Notes under the pieces: generated by a model | Seen by the model: only the letters and a program-made list of their open reading frames with translations | Databases searched by the model: none | What the model was told of the DNA's origin: nothing | Program-made: the position numbers and the translations under genes | DNA from: Topomyia yanbarensis | Lineage: Eukaryota; Arthropoda; Insecta; Diptera; Culicidae | Length of the DNA stretch: 64,000 nucleotides | Direction of reading: 5' to 3' | Assembly (NCBI RefSeq): GCF_030247195.1 | Contig: NC_080671.1 | Span: 203,836,897-203,900,896, forward strand | Shown here: piece by piece, positions 24,460-37,159 of the stretch | Numbering within the stretch: the stretch's first letter is position 1 | How the letters are laid out: each line of letters starts with the position of its first letter

Positions 24460-26954
24460 TTGGTGTCTGAACGTGCGATAAGTGTTCTAGTACCAGATCT
24501 CCGTTAAACGAATCCCTCCGGTCTCGTTCCAGTCCAATCTGAGATGCTATACCAAATTTGTTAAACTTTAGAAATTGAATGCTGAGATGATTACGATTTT
24601 CATTTTATTTTTCATATACTGAAAAAAAATCAGTTTGGACCGTGCGCCGCCGCGCCACGCCGCCGCCGCCGGTAAATTTTAACAAACGCCGACGTCGAAA
24701 GGTACACCGGCGGCGCGCCGCCGAGGCCTTTTTCTCACGCCGACAATTCACGAACTCGAAAATCGTTGACTCATAATTTTATCCACAAATCTAGGAACAT
24801 TGTCTATGGTCCGAATATGCGACATTAACTGATTTATGATTTATCACATATTCATCTTTATTTGGTATTAGTGGTTGTGAATTTGATTACAAAATTAACA
24901 AAGTCTTGATATTTTCTCGAAAATCATTACATATGATATAGTTTATAAAGTAATTAATTTTCCACATAATCTTAATATACTTACGCAAACAATTACAAGG
25001 AACGCAGACTATTCTTCGTGGATTATACGCTCTGCTCTTTTGTTTTGAAATTTCTATGTGAGCTATTGTGTACAACTGCTAGCAACTAGTCTCATAGGTG
25101 CGAGCATTAGTTACAAGGAAACTACTTGGACCTGTAACCCTGTTATTCTTTTGTTGAGATTCAGTGTAATGTTCGGAATTAAATGAATCTGCGCTGAGCA
25201 CCATAAATACATTACCTAGCCACAATTCATGTCCATGAAATAATTAAAAAAAAAACTGTAAGACACGCGTCTCTGTGTAAAAAATCCGACGGTAAGCTCA
25301 AGACTAAAATATAACGATAACACGAAGAGAATTTACGAAAACCGTTGCACATCGTTCAATTCTTGACTTTTTAGTCAATAAAGTTAATACAAATCAATGT
25401 ATCATCAAGTTATGAACTAGAATCATAAAAATATTAAACATATTCAGACACAACCACCTACTAAACATTTGAGTATAATGCCATCTTTTTTTGCGTGAAT
25501 TAGTTTTGTGAAAACACAAAAATTATTTTTAATGCGAGGTTTATTTATCATTGATTGACTAGTGACCTATTTTGAAATAGTTGGGCAGAGTGATCTTGAC
25601 TTTTTGCCATGCTGGTTTATTGATGTGGCGATGCAGAGGGTAAGATTTTTGGTCTCATATTGCGAATTTTACTCCCAAATACTCACAGAAAAATAATTTT
25701 GTCACACGAAAATATGCTCACACCGCATCTACCATAGTTTGGTTGTTGAGGTGGCTAACATTTAACGCCCTCTCTAAGATTGTGCATAAGATGTTCGGTT
25801 TGTTTATTTGCTGTCTCCCATGCAGTTTAACGTGAGAATATTTGATTCTGCTGCTTCAAAAATGTGTCGAAGTGCCCAAGGCGGGAGTTGTTCACAATCA
25901 TTTCTTAAGTTAGATGCCGATCAATGAGTAAGTACATAATAGGATGTTAGTAATTTAATTGATTCGACGTATCGAATCTAACTAGATGTATGCAATGGAT
26001 TAGAATTTGTTGGTCCCCGGAACTGCTGGAGAAATTGGCGGGGTGCAGGTGCTACGAAAACTAAAGATACGCTCAGACCATTTTCAATCAGGCTTGTTTA
26101 GTGATCAGTTTCAACCCAACAGGAGCTAAAACATCGGGTCGTGGAATTATTGTGAATGATAGTAACTGTATATTTAGGTTTCGTTAGGGTGTAGATCTGT
26201 ATGATTCCAATACATCGAGCATACTTTGCACTCAAGATAGAAGTAAAACTTACGTCGAAAGAAAATATAGTACCACGGAATCGTATGCCTTATCATCGCG
26301 GCGATTTTGTACTCACAAGAAGTAAAAGTAAACGTCAGCCTGGAAAATAAAGTAATGTGTCTACCTTGAAAGGTGTCCTTACACGATCATTAAAAGTGAC
26401 ATTTCTGCGCAGTAATGCCATTAATAACGCCTCGTGTTAGGGTACCTGATATCTGCGTGATTCTAAAAGAGAGACGGTAAAGAAGACTAAATAGAAACAA
26501 AAAACAATGAAACAACAATAAGAATTAATTTCCTCAAGCAAAACGAAAACTGATTAGTCGTTGCTTAATTTTCCAAATATAGAACAATAAATAATTATTA
26601 TGGGTCATTGAAAAACAGTCGTTACTCTGCATTCTTTAAATTTGTCCATTGCAATCATTATTTCATGCGAAGTCGTAGTATGCGACATCGACAATTGCTC
26701 TGTTTCGTTCTTCAAATTTTACAACTGTAAAAATAGTTCCACTTTTCAGCTATTATCCTGCATTTGGCAAGCAAGGTGTGCACTTTTGGAGCTTCAGTTG
26801 AAAAAAAAAATTGATCTGGTTGCAAGAATTACATTTTGTGCAATGTGTTCAACAGATGCCGGTAGTACATTGTGGGCGATGATTTTTTTGAATTAAACTG
26901 CAACGTCTGCAAGAGAAACCGAAAATTTGGGAAAGGAATTGTACTACCAAGAAT
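24460..26954. other. Unassigned AT-rich region with a GC-rich patch
   Basis: At 24612-24645 is a reverse copy of the end of repeat E, followed at 24648-24740 by a GC-rich patch of GCCGCC/GGCGGC repeats like that at 33640-33770. The rest, 24740-26954, has no gene, RNA or repeat that I can support. Confidence 0.45.
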
Positions 26955-27071
26955 TTTTGACATTAAAAATGTCTTACTCCACTATCTGGGGCTAGGTGTC
27001 ATTCTAAAATCTAAACTATCTCCCATGTAACGAAACTATGTAAGGTTTGCACGCTTATAACTCCGATATTA

Positions 27072-30000
27072 GACTATCAGCACCGGTGCGTAAGCAAATG
27101 CGTGTGTATTTTGATTACGCTAAACGATAATAATATATTTAGACACCCGTTTTCGCACCGGTCGTTGGTAAATAGGTTCCCAAAATAATAATCTGTTTTC
27201 ACACCGGTAGTTGTTATTATAGTTACGTTACATTTTTTTGCAATCGTGCAATAAAGTATTTTTTTTTTTTAAATTAATTATATGGATTTAATTCAGTGAA
27301 AAAATATAGCTAGAAAGAAAATACATTTATTTATTGAATTCAATCAAATCATTTCAGTAACAAATATCGTTCTCTTTTCCAAAAATTATATTATTGAAAT
27401 GATTGCAACATCATTCGAACTGGAAATGTTTATTGAGATTAAAAGTTAATTATTGTTTGAATGCAAAAAATGTTCGTACCATTAATTTTGCCGATTGAAG
27501 CAATAAACATTGTATAATTGAATTCAATAAGACATTTTTTGTTCAAATATGTTAAAATTTTCTATGTAATAATAATTATGAGAATTCATAGAATTCTATG
27601 AACTAATGATTGCCCGGCAGTTATTGTCTAAAGCACATACTACGACGGTTCCGAATCAGGAGTGCAATGAAGAAGATCTCATCCTAGATATTACGAACAG
27701 ACTTGCGGTGAATGAAGCTTTTCGACCATTCAACGATTGTTTTGCGGAACCAGTTTTCACGAACGATTGGTTTCGAAGACTTTCGTTTTTTGTATTTCGA
27801 AGCCTTTGAAGAGGAGACAATACTATAATAAAAAGCCAGAGAAATCTGGGTTTTACTAAATTATGTGAAAGCCATCTGACATACGTCCTTCGGACACTAC
27901 AGTAAAATATATTCGCATGAGAGAAAATTTGCGCCTTAATCTATGTGAGAATCCTGCTATACCCCAGATAATAGATGTTTAGACAGATTTGTACATAAAT
28001 TTTTAGCCCAAATGTGCGTCATCTGTGGTAATATTGCAGAGTATAGTTGGGTAAATATATCTGCGTTTTAAGAATTTTCAAAGGCGATTTTGAATCGCAG
28101 AGTAGTGGGCTTATTCAGGAATACTTGGTACACTGGACTGTACCCACTCGAAATGGAAACATTACTGTACAACTTGGGCAGAATAGTATACAGTAAAACA
28201 AAAGTGGTAGCATTTTATGCGTGGCTTCAATAATGATATTAACTTGCTGAAGTAAACTGCGTTGTTTTCCGAGGGGTTGATACATGAGGTTGATTACGTT
28301 GATATAGTCATCACATCTCGTCTAACTTAGAACTAGAATCAGGAATCAGTAGTGGTTGGCTCAAATGGCACGTTCCTAATATAGATCCGAGCTTTGTGCT
28401 TAAAATACAATTATCAAAATTCACGTTGAGGGGGAGTTCCAAACCAATATTCACCAAACACATCTAGTGCTCGTGAACAAAAGGAGTATTGCCATCTCTT
28501 CCGTGACAGCTATGAACTGCGCTAAGCCAACAATAGTTTCTCCGGACATCAGCAAGCAACAACTAGTCGCTAGCCGGCGCTACTATCGGCCAACAGACTT
28601 CTAGTAATCGGTATACGGACTTTTCGTACACCCAGTAAAGTTCAATCGGAAATGAGCCGGAATTCTGGCTGGTTTTAGTCCATATTCCGGCTCCATTGAT
28701 GAAACCGATTATAACTAAAATGTGTCACTAAAGCCGGAATGCAAATTATCACTGGTCAACATTCCGGCTGAGCTTAACTTGTAGTATTCCGGCGCCAATA
28801 ACACAACCATTTCCAATTAGAATCGGTTGTATCACTGGAAATGAAATACTAACTACAACTACATCTACTTCAAGAAATAAACATTAAGTGCGTACCCTGG
28901 GGCAAATTGATACACACGAATTTGTGGCAAATTGATACAGTGTATCAATTTAATCCAACATTTTGTCATCAATACGGTAATTCCAAAGATGGACTCAAAT
29001 TATCACTTACTGTTTAAAATTATAAATTTGGTTCCAATTTATCAGTATGGCAAATTACAACACGGAATCTTGCTTTCAAACAATGGTCCTGCGGGGTAGT
29101 GCAAAATTCCTAACCAGAGTTTAATATGGTAAACACTTTTAACGCAAACAATTTGAAATTCTACTAGAGCTTCGCCTGTTAAATGCATCGCTTTTTGCGA
29201 TGCGATGAGCTGAAGCGACAGTAGGTAGCATAAGGTAATGTAATGTTCAGATGTGCTCCTTTGAATATGGTCGATGTACTTCTCAAATCAGTCTGTTAGG
29301 TCTGTTTGTCTGTGCATAGACCGAGCCAAAGGATCCTCCGGCGTTTATCATGGCCTGACACAGGTCATATTCATAGGAAGATTAAACAGTCGAACGTTCG
29401 AACATTTTTGAGCGTGACGTTTGCTGCTTACCAAATTGGTCGTCAAATCCACATCCATGTATCAACAGTTTGGATAAAATTCTCGGAGTAAGTCAAAAAC
29501 TATTGAAACGAATTAACAAAAGTAATTATCCTTGAATCATAGAATATTTCTACATTGTTCGACGTGGAATTCTTCTAGTAAATTTGTAATAAAATTTCTT
29601 GCAACAATCAACTTTATTGTCCAACAATAAATTAGTTAATTAACATTTCGTGTTACTGTTTCTATGAGCAATATAAGAAATGTTTGAATGTATTAAAATA
29701 TCAATTTTTATAATGTACTACCGTCCAACGCCGCCATCTCCTTTTTCACAAAATTAGTGAATTTTGAAATTTTATGGAGAAAGGTTAAAATTTATTGATT
29801 TTGTATTGTAATGTCATATTAGACTGTAGTATAAATTATTGTTAAACTACTGTTTTGGTACAATGAAAAAAATGGCTTTTAGTCAACACATTATTATGGT
29901 AGTGCATTCACGTTCATACTTTTCACTATACACCACAACATCATATTATCCCCCGAAAATATGATGAACCACCGCCTGAAACTAGATGGTGATGATGTAA

Positions 30001-30755
30001 CAGGTGTGATCTGTGTCCGTCCAAGTTCTTTTTAGGTATTCTTTTCTGAACCAAGCGCTGCAGAGTGTGTGGCAAACCATTATGGTCGTTATCTTCCACT
30101 TACTATTGGACCTGAATTAAAGACTTTTGCACAAGAAAAATTCACGCATTGCCTTTCTTTTTGAATCTTACTTTCCACAGTTCCATTTGTTCGCAGTGTT
30201 TCCTCATACATTCTATGCAGATTTATAGTTTTTTGATTTGACCCATCAATCTGATCCTGGGACACATCATGACAGCTTGACATAATGCTATATCTACCAG
30301 TTCAATCCAAGTTGCTTCGATGCACTTATTTTTACTTTCACGCAGTAAATATACAGCATGATCATAAATATGTGTTATTGAATTCAAACAAATACTGTTC
30401 ATTGCATCAAACGACAAAATAATTGGTGTGAATCAAGGTTTGAAAATACATTTTCATTAAAACAACAATAAACTTTTAATTTCAATAATTCTGTTGTAAT
30501 TTCAGTAAACTTTAAATAAGTGTTATTTAATTCAATCATCGCGAGACCCTATTTTTTACATTTTCCTTTGCTTTGCTTCCTTTCTACGAATAGCAACGTT
30601 GCCGTCAGTTGGAAGAAGTTATCAAATATACGCACTTGCTATAAACCGAAACGATAAGTTTCCATTTCCCAACCTGTTTACGAACCGCCGGTGCGGTGTC
30701 GTGTTATGATGGCGGTTAGCAAATCGCTTTTACCCACGCTCCGGTGCTGTTAGTC
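27072..30755. mobile_element. 3684-bp PIF/Harbinger-like element, TTA duplication
   Basis: Ends GACTATCAGCACCGGTGCGT and, reverse-complemented, GACTAACAGCACCGGAGCGT (18 of 20 identical). The target trinucleotide TTA occurs at 27069-27071 and 30756-30758 and once in the empty site (17189-17191). A 3-bp TTA/TAA duplication is characteristic of PIF/Harbinger. CACCGG words recur inside both ends (for example near 27150, 27200 and 30690). No DDE transposase or Myb-like frame could be recognised; the largest frames are a 67-codon plus frame at 27606-27809 and two overlapping 64-codon minus frames at 30089-30417. Probably non-autonomous or badly decayed. Confidence 0.88.
28630..28875. repeat. CCGGAAT-rich segment inside the PIF/Harbinger-like element
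   Basis: Six or so copies of ATTCCGG/CCGGAAT occur in 180 bp, together with ttggaaatg-type and ATCGGTTGTATCACTGGAAA/aaaccgattataac blocks that are partly inverted. A related block (catccggaattctgactgg and gaaatccaactca) lies at 18050-18130 in the hAT of D copy 1. It may be a nested MITE. Confidence 0.45.
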
Positions 30756-31531
30756 TTACTAGATGGATTTTAATCATTCATACACCAACCGATTCAGAAA
30801 CACCTAACTTAAATATTGGTAATAATTTAATATCTCCCCAATAAAAGTAGACTTTTGGAAATTGGTAAAATTAAAAAGTTCACAAAAAACGGGAAAAATA
30901 CCATTCGTGAGGCAGATTTCTCAGACACAGCCGTCAAAAGAGGGCAGCTTAGTTGCTCAATGAAACACGAAAAGTCATAAATAGAAGCAACGCATGTCCG
31001 TTTAAATCAGTTGTTGCTCTTATCCCACACGAGCAACGTCGTCTCCGGGCGATGCAATAAGCGCTATCGATTTTCGGTAACGTTGGCATTTGCACACACT
31101 CGCACCTAAGTGACTAAACCATATACGGTTAGTTTATAAATAGAGGTGACGCGTACCCGTTTGAATCAGTTTTTGTTCTTATGTCGAACGGGTAAGATCA
31201 TGGCTGCAGCGTCTGGGCACTACAATAAGCGGTAGACGCTATGCATTTTCGGCAGCGGTGGCCGTGTGCGGATTTGTCGGGTACCAGCATGGTGTCACAG
31301 AATGATTTGCAAAGTGGGTGGGCGGGGTGGTTTGGATTTAATTCAATACGGTGTGTGCTGCTTAAGAGTGTTGCGTTTGAAAAATATATATTTATTTTTA
31401 TGCATGCGTGTGCGTTGTAACTTGTTAATCCATGTTTACGGCGCTTTGTAGCTGCGTAGGGTAAAGAGCGTATTGGTTTTCATATTTCGGTTATATGTTT
31501 TTTATCAGTAAGGCATCTGACAACGTGCTTC

Positions 31532-32448
31532 TAGGGTTACCACCTCTGGAGAGTCTGTGACCCGGAGATTTTCATTGGACTTTGGGGGGGGGGGACCGGA
31601 GGGTGGTAGATTTTGAGTGGAACTAGACGGAAATTGGCATCAAAACGATTGCTCGGCAGTTTAGAGCACTTTAATCGCTTTTTATTACTACGTTAGAGGA
31701 AAGCTGTAATTTTTTCTTATTTGAGAACGGTTTGGTCGGTTTAATCTGGTGTAGTATTTCACTTCCCCTACTAAATACCAAGAATATAAAAGCACCAGCT
31801 ACTCTCGCTGTGCAGGATAAGTCGAACGAGCATTGCTCTCCTCCATAACTAACAGGAAAAGGAGAGCAAAGGAGACTGCGGCATCACATGGGAAGCACTA
31901 TGTGGTGTCGGTTATTCATCACCAGAGGTCGGGGGTACAAAGAGGTAAAACTCACCCCCTAGCCAACAGTTATGGGTCGCTGCAGGAGTAGCAACAACAA
32001 GGGAAAAACTCGTTTGATGTTGACCTAGTAAGTTGGATTAGAACAAATCTGCTGTACCTTGGTGCAGCTGGTGATAAGCTCCACTAACAGTGAAGTGATT
32101 TGAAAAAATTGCAGCAAAATGACATTTTTACATCATTTTGAGAGACTTAGTGGGATGCTACATTTAAATTGTAGCATATAGCGAAATATTACTTTACTTA
32201 ATTTGTAGTAAATTTGATGTTTTTCATATTCATTGCTTTGTGAAAGATAAGTCGGGCAAAATAAATCTGAACCAGAGTAATATTTAACTTAGACTTTTTA
32301 AATGTTTTGTAAAGAATCAATTAATTCCAAAAAATGAAATTATTCTTCTTTCACCAAACCCGGAGAAATTGATGTAAAACCCGGAGGTCCGGAGATCGCT
32401 CCCGACAACCGGAGTCTCCGGGTCAAACCCGGAGGGGTGGCAACCCTA
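31532..32448. mobile_element. 917-bp non-autonomous hAT, TAGGGTTRCCACC termini
   Basis: Ends TAGGGTTACCACCTC and, reverse-complemented, TAGGGTTGCCACCCC. Direct duplications CGTGCTTC lie at 31524-31531 and 32449-32456, and the intact empty site is at 18816-18823 in the other D copy. Subterminal regions are GC-rich with ACCCGGAG words. A G run lies at 31584-31595. No coding capacity. A one-ended relic of the same family is at 4255-4305. Confidence 0.93.
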
Positions 32449-33639
32449 CGTGCTTCTGTAGTTATTGCACTGTTCAGCAGCGTAGTATTTTATATAGGAG
32501 AGTACACTCAGGTTTTTTACGCGGATTTTGAAATTTACGCGGTTTTCATTAACGCATTTTTTTTAAATTTACGCGGTTTTCATTTACACGGCCTGTATCC
32601 CCTGCGTGAAAAATCTGAGTGTAATTGCATCGGAAACAATCACATTCCCAGCAGAACTTTTTGTTTTCTAATTTCAAACACTTTTGTTTCGTACTGCACA
32701 CAACGGAAAATTTTAAAACAGAACTTACCGTCCCAGCAGCAGTTGAAGCGGGTGTTCTTTTTCGATTCAAATTCAAGCCATGTCTTAAGCGTTACTGGAC
32801 TTAAAATTGTTTTCCCAGTTTAACCAGTCAGAATATCTGTCCTACCCTATGTATTTAAAACACAGTTCTAATTGCGTTTTAAGGTATACAACAAATACGG
32901 TTGGGTATACTAATTTAAATTTTAAAATAAATCTGTTTTAAATTATGAAACAAACCGCTGTACTGAAGATATAATTATGTCAGTCCTATTACCACATAAA
33001 ACACCTATATAACATTAAACGCTGCAGAATTGGTTTAATAATACAATGTTTACACTACAGAGTTATAACACGTTTTAATAATTAGCAACAAGAAAAATGT
33101 CACCAAGATAGCATAAAAACCCGTTTTAACTGGTAGTGCGAACGTTGCATAACAATGTAATTTATCAAATAATTTCATTTTTTCCACCACTAATCGATCA
33201 AGAAATACTTAAACTTAAGATTGTTTACATAAGTTCATTAGTACATTATTGAAAATTTAAATGGAAAATGAAATTTCATATTTCATGGAGAATCTGTATA
33301 TTTCCGTTGGCGGGCGTGGGCTTCCTCATCACAGCTCTCAATATGGAACTTTTCTTTTGAATATATTTTCTGGACAGACCAGCCTATTTTTACTAGATGG
33401 ATCAGCCAAATAATGCCAATCACCTAGTGAGATACTTGATTAATTAATAGATTACCGTTAAAAGACCTTCAATAAATTATGTTTTAATGGGGAGGGTATA
33501 TAGCAAATTGTAACATATGAAAACAGGCGAGTGAACAAGAACGTGTGTCGATATGTGTGATAGATAAAAAAGCTATATTTTTAATGTCACCGTGGTCGTG
33601 TCCTGTACACAACCCTTTAATTTTTTTTAGCTACAAAGG

Positions 33640-33775
33640 CGCCAATATTCGTCACGCCGACACATGCAGGTGCGCCGCCGCCGATGGGGTCCAGCGGCGT
33701 GACGCCACCAAGGCCGCCGGCCAAATATGTCGCTTTCGCCGCCGCCGATTAAAAATGCATCGGCGCACACCTCTA
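33640..33775. repeat. GC-rich GCCGCCGCCGA patch, probable MITE
   Basis: About 135 bp of strongly GC-rich sequence with gccgccgccgat, GGCGTGACGCC and tcgccgccgccgatt, ending gcgcacacctctag. It is bordered on the right by reverse-oriented repeat E. A similar patch next to the same repeat is at 24648-24740, which suggests a mobile unit. Boundaries are not defined. Confidence 0.5.
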
Positions 33776-33960
33776 GTTTGGACAAGGTTGAGTTTTTTTC
33801 AAAAAACTTTTGTTTCCTTGAAAGTGCCAAACTTGAATTTTTGAAATTCGAAAGACAGTTAAGATGATTTTTGAAAACACAAAGTATGCGAAGTGGCTTT
33901 TTGTGACAAAGTTTTCATGTACAGAAAGTTTCTTTAAAATCTGAGAGGGTGCTGCCAACA
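33776..33960. repeat. Repeat E in reverse orientation
   Basis: Reverse complement of blocks at 20310-20390 and 16970-17074: tttggacaagg, gtttccttgaaagtgccaaa, caaagtatgcgaagtgg, agagggtgctg. In copy 1, repeat D splits the family; here D lies to its left. Confidence 0.65.
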
Positions 33961-35581
33961 TTTGTTCGAGTTGGCGCGAAATTTGTCTATATGTTCAAAA
34001 ATATCTATTCAAATGTTCAAAAGCTTTTGAGAAAATTAAAAATATCGACTAAGTTACATCTGTTCGTACCAAGCGTGTAGGCTCTTCGCGCAAGTAGCAT
34101 CAACGAACACACGAGTTTATATTTAAAAAAATAGATTTTTTGCATTTTCTTAAGTTAGAGTATTTTTAAAGTGTTCGGTTCTTTGGAAATTTCAAACAAC
34201 TCGGATCATTAGAGGAGACCGGGGCTAGTTGGCGGTGTTTTCAGTTTCCTTTTTTAACGCTTTGATTTAGGTAGATCTTGTAAAAAAGAAACCGCTGTAA
34301 ACAAGAGCAGACTCTTGGCAACATCCCCAAATTTTATCAAAGTGTTAAAGGCGATTCAATATTTTTCTTGGATGGTGGGGGTTATGAACACCGTCAACTC
34401 CCGCTAAGCTTATAAATGATAAAAATGTGGTAACTACTTTTTAAATGTTCCTACTGTCATGACGTCACTTTCTCATTAGAAAATTTTTCATTAACCCTTA
34501 AAGGCGCAAATCACTTTTTTTTCAAATTCTGTAAAAATTGTCTCACAGCTTCAATACGTTACTGTGATAATTTTGAGGTGGTTTTCACATTTAATAATTA
34601 ACTCTTGTTCTTCGTGCTCAGGTAACTAGCGAATAAATATAATATAGCATAGTGAATAAATACACCTAACAAAAAGTTGTTTTTATTTAATTGTATTTGT
34701 GGTATGGAGAGTCCCGTTATGTAGCTGAAAGTAAATTAGTGCAAAGAACCCAGGGACAACTTGACAGATAGTGCTTGTTTCGTATATGTACCACCATTTT
34801 GATGGTGGCGCTAGTATACCTTCTCTGTACGAGTACGACGAACATCGAAACGAAAAAGTTTCAAGAGAGAAGCGTATTTCGTTACGTGTGTTATGAACGC
34901 CGTCAATGCGGCTAGAACAACATTTAGAAAAAGCGTATTCCAAAATGTGGTTAAAGAAAACTATTATCAGAGAATCAATTAATCCCTAACTGAAACCGTC
35001 AGTAAAGATACATAAATCTTATTATAAATTTAGCTGGACATCGAAGTTTGTAATCGGTAAATCATTGGTGCTCTTTTCTCGAGAAATATAAATGTAAAAT
35101 ATTTTGCCCAATGAAAGTAAATCACCAAGCTTGACAATTCGTGAACCTACAACATCTTGTTTCAAGTTCATTGAGAACGTCAAGAATTCTAGTATTTTGA
35201 TCGGGAAAATAAACAATATATGTAGGATTTTCTACACATTTAGCAAAATTGGGTTTGAATCGATTTTGTGTGATTTTATCAGAATTCTGGCAGTAAACCG
35301 GTAGTGCTCGGTTTCAGCAAGAATGCTGCCAGGAATGTACAATTTTTTTCGACCCTGCCAGAGTTTTGTTCGACTTTTGCAATAATTCTGTCAGGAAAAT
35401 ATTGCGATAGTTTTGGTACGGATCCCTTCAGAAATATTCTGACAGTTTTCTCGACTCCAGTCTGATAGAAACCTAACTGAATGGCATCTCATGCCTGGGG
35501 AGATGTTGATTCGAACCGGAAGATTTTCGGAAATTTCAATATAAGTGGAGCTGGCTTGATTTTGAAAGTCATGTTGTATTT
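33960..35581. other. Unassigned AT-rich region
   Basis: No supported gene or mobile element. Bases 35310-35460 contain a loose recurrence of TTCTG(A/T)CAG words of unknown meaning. Confidence 0.4.
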
Positions 35582-37057
35582 GGGACCATCCATAAATGAC
35601 TCTCCCCTAGGGTTGTGGTACCGGTAATACCGGTACCGAAAATCCCGGGAATACCGACCCATTTTTGGTACCGTAATACCGGTACTGAACAAAAGCCAGT
35701 ACCGGTATTTTCGGTACCATACAATTTTTTTATGAAAAATATGTGGACTCTCTAGGGGGACCTGTTTCAAAATATCGGTGTGCAAGATGACTTTTAATTA
35801 CATTAATTACCATCTAGATATATTGTTGAGCTAACACCTTTGTGGGGGAATGAGGAGGGGCCATGATCATAATAATTCTAGAAGTTAAACATTACTAGCT
35901 CCCGTTGTACTAAACGGAATGTTCAAATTCGGGCACTATTTTATCGAAATTAAATTTTACCGATCTTTTTTCGAAATAGGCCCGCCTGTCACCCCCACAC
36001 CAAAAGGCTCGCACAAAGAGCCCCCTGGTAGTGGACACATCAGTTCTTAACGACAAAGCAACACAAGAAGAAAAAAAAACTATTCGCGAATGCGCTGAGA
36101 AATTAAATTTTAACGATCTTGTACTAAATTTCAAAATATTCACATCTAGTGTCAGAGACGTAAAAATTTGCTATGATTTTTTTATTAGCAACATTCTAAT
36201 TGGTTTCCATTATTCACTGGGTGGCGCGTAATAAGACTATGGTCTAAGTCATGTCTGTATTTGGTTTACTCTTAAACCTTTATCTATAAAAGAACGAACA
36301 GCGATTTAGTAGCCAACAATTTTAGACTTGGTGAACTGCCTTAAAAAGGGGGGATTTGTAATTATTGATGACAGCAAAACTCCATAGTTTATATGAAAGC
36401 AAAGAGCGTTGGTATACATTAGAGAACAGTAGGCAAACGACATAAAGGTCGAAGCCAATTTACAGAAAAGCAAGAGGGGAAATGCGAAGAGCCTGCTCGG
36501 AGATCGCTTTGATTTACTGTTGTTAATAGGGTTTCTTACATTTACAATCTGTGAAATCGAAGAAAGTCGCACCGCTTAGCAGTTATTGATTTCAAAGTGG
36601 CCTAGATTTCGAAATAGAAAAGGTGCTGCATACGAAAAATATCTTCTGCTGACATGAGTCATGCCATACCGAAGCAATTAAAAACAATAAACATGTTTTT
36701 TTGATGAGCACAAATCAATCATCTGGGAATAAGGTCATCAGTTTAAGCATTCAATTTCACTTTGAAGCTTTTTTCGATTTTCTTAAAAAAATATTCGAGT
36801 ACCGATACTTTACCGGTACTACCGGAACTGAGGGCTTCAGTACCGTAATACCGGTTCTCGCCAAAAAGGGTCGGTACTGCGAACCCTACTCTCCCCCCTT
36901 GTCCTCGTATTTTTTTAAATAAAAACGATGTTCGTTATTCCCCTTTAAAAAAACTACGAAGCATGACATGACCCCCTACCCCCTGTCGTCAAACATCATC
37001 ACAAAATACAAAACTCCCCCTCACTCATATAATGCTACGTCATTTATGGATGGTCCC
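35582..37057. mobile_element. GGGACCATCCATAAATGAC MITE, split by a hAT
   Basis: Perfect 19-bp inverted termini: GGGACCATCCATAAATGAC at 35582-35600 and its reverse complement ending at 37057. Without the hAT at 35608-36888 and one target duplication the MITE is about 187 bp. A half-copy of the same family with TGCTACGTCATTTATGCATG ends near 37936. The family is AT-rich with C/G runs (accccctaccccctgtcg). Confidence 0.82.
35608..36888. mobile_element. 1281-bp non-autonomous hAT with GTACCGGTA arrays
   Basis: Ends TAGGGTTGTGGTACCGG and, reverse-complemented, TAGGGTTCGCAGTACCG. Direct 8-bp duplications CTCTCCCC lie at 35600-35607 and 36889-36896. Both subterminal regions are packed with GTACCGGTA-type words: about eight between 35616 and 35717 and about five between 36799 and 36880. 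These are likely transposase-binding repeats. Largest internal frames (88 and 98 codons) are not transposase-like. Confidence 0.93.
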
Positions 37058-37159
37058 TTTCCGAAAATCGATTTATTTTAATTTGGATTTTTTAAATTCG
37101 AAATGGAATCTATGTTTCTGTTTAGGTATGGTGGAATGATGACAGTTTCTAAGGGGCCG

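Larger units (their letters stand above)
26955..33628. repeat. Repeat D, copy 2, with two large insertions
   Basis: This copy matches 17075-20026 over its length except for a 3684-bp PIF/Harbinger-like element (27072-30755) and a 917-bp hAT (31532-32448). It lacks the hAT present in copy 1. The short promoter-like tatata and ATG patterns are shared by both copies, but no frame is conserved as coding: the frames carry frameshifting differences between the copies. Confidence 0.8.
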
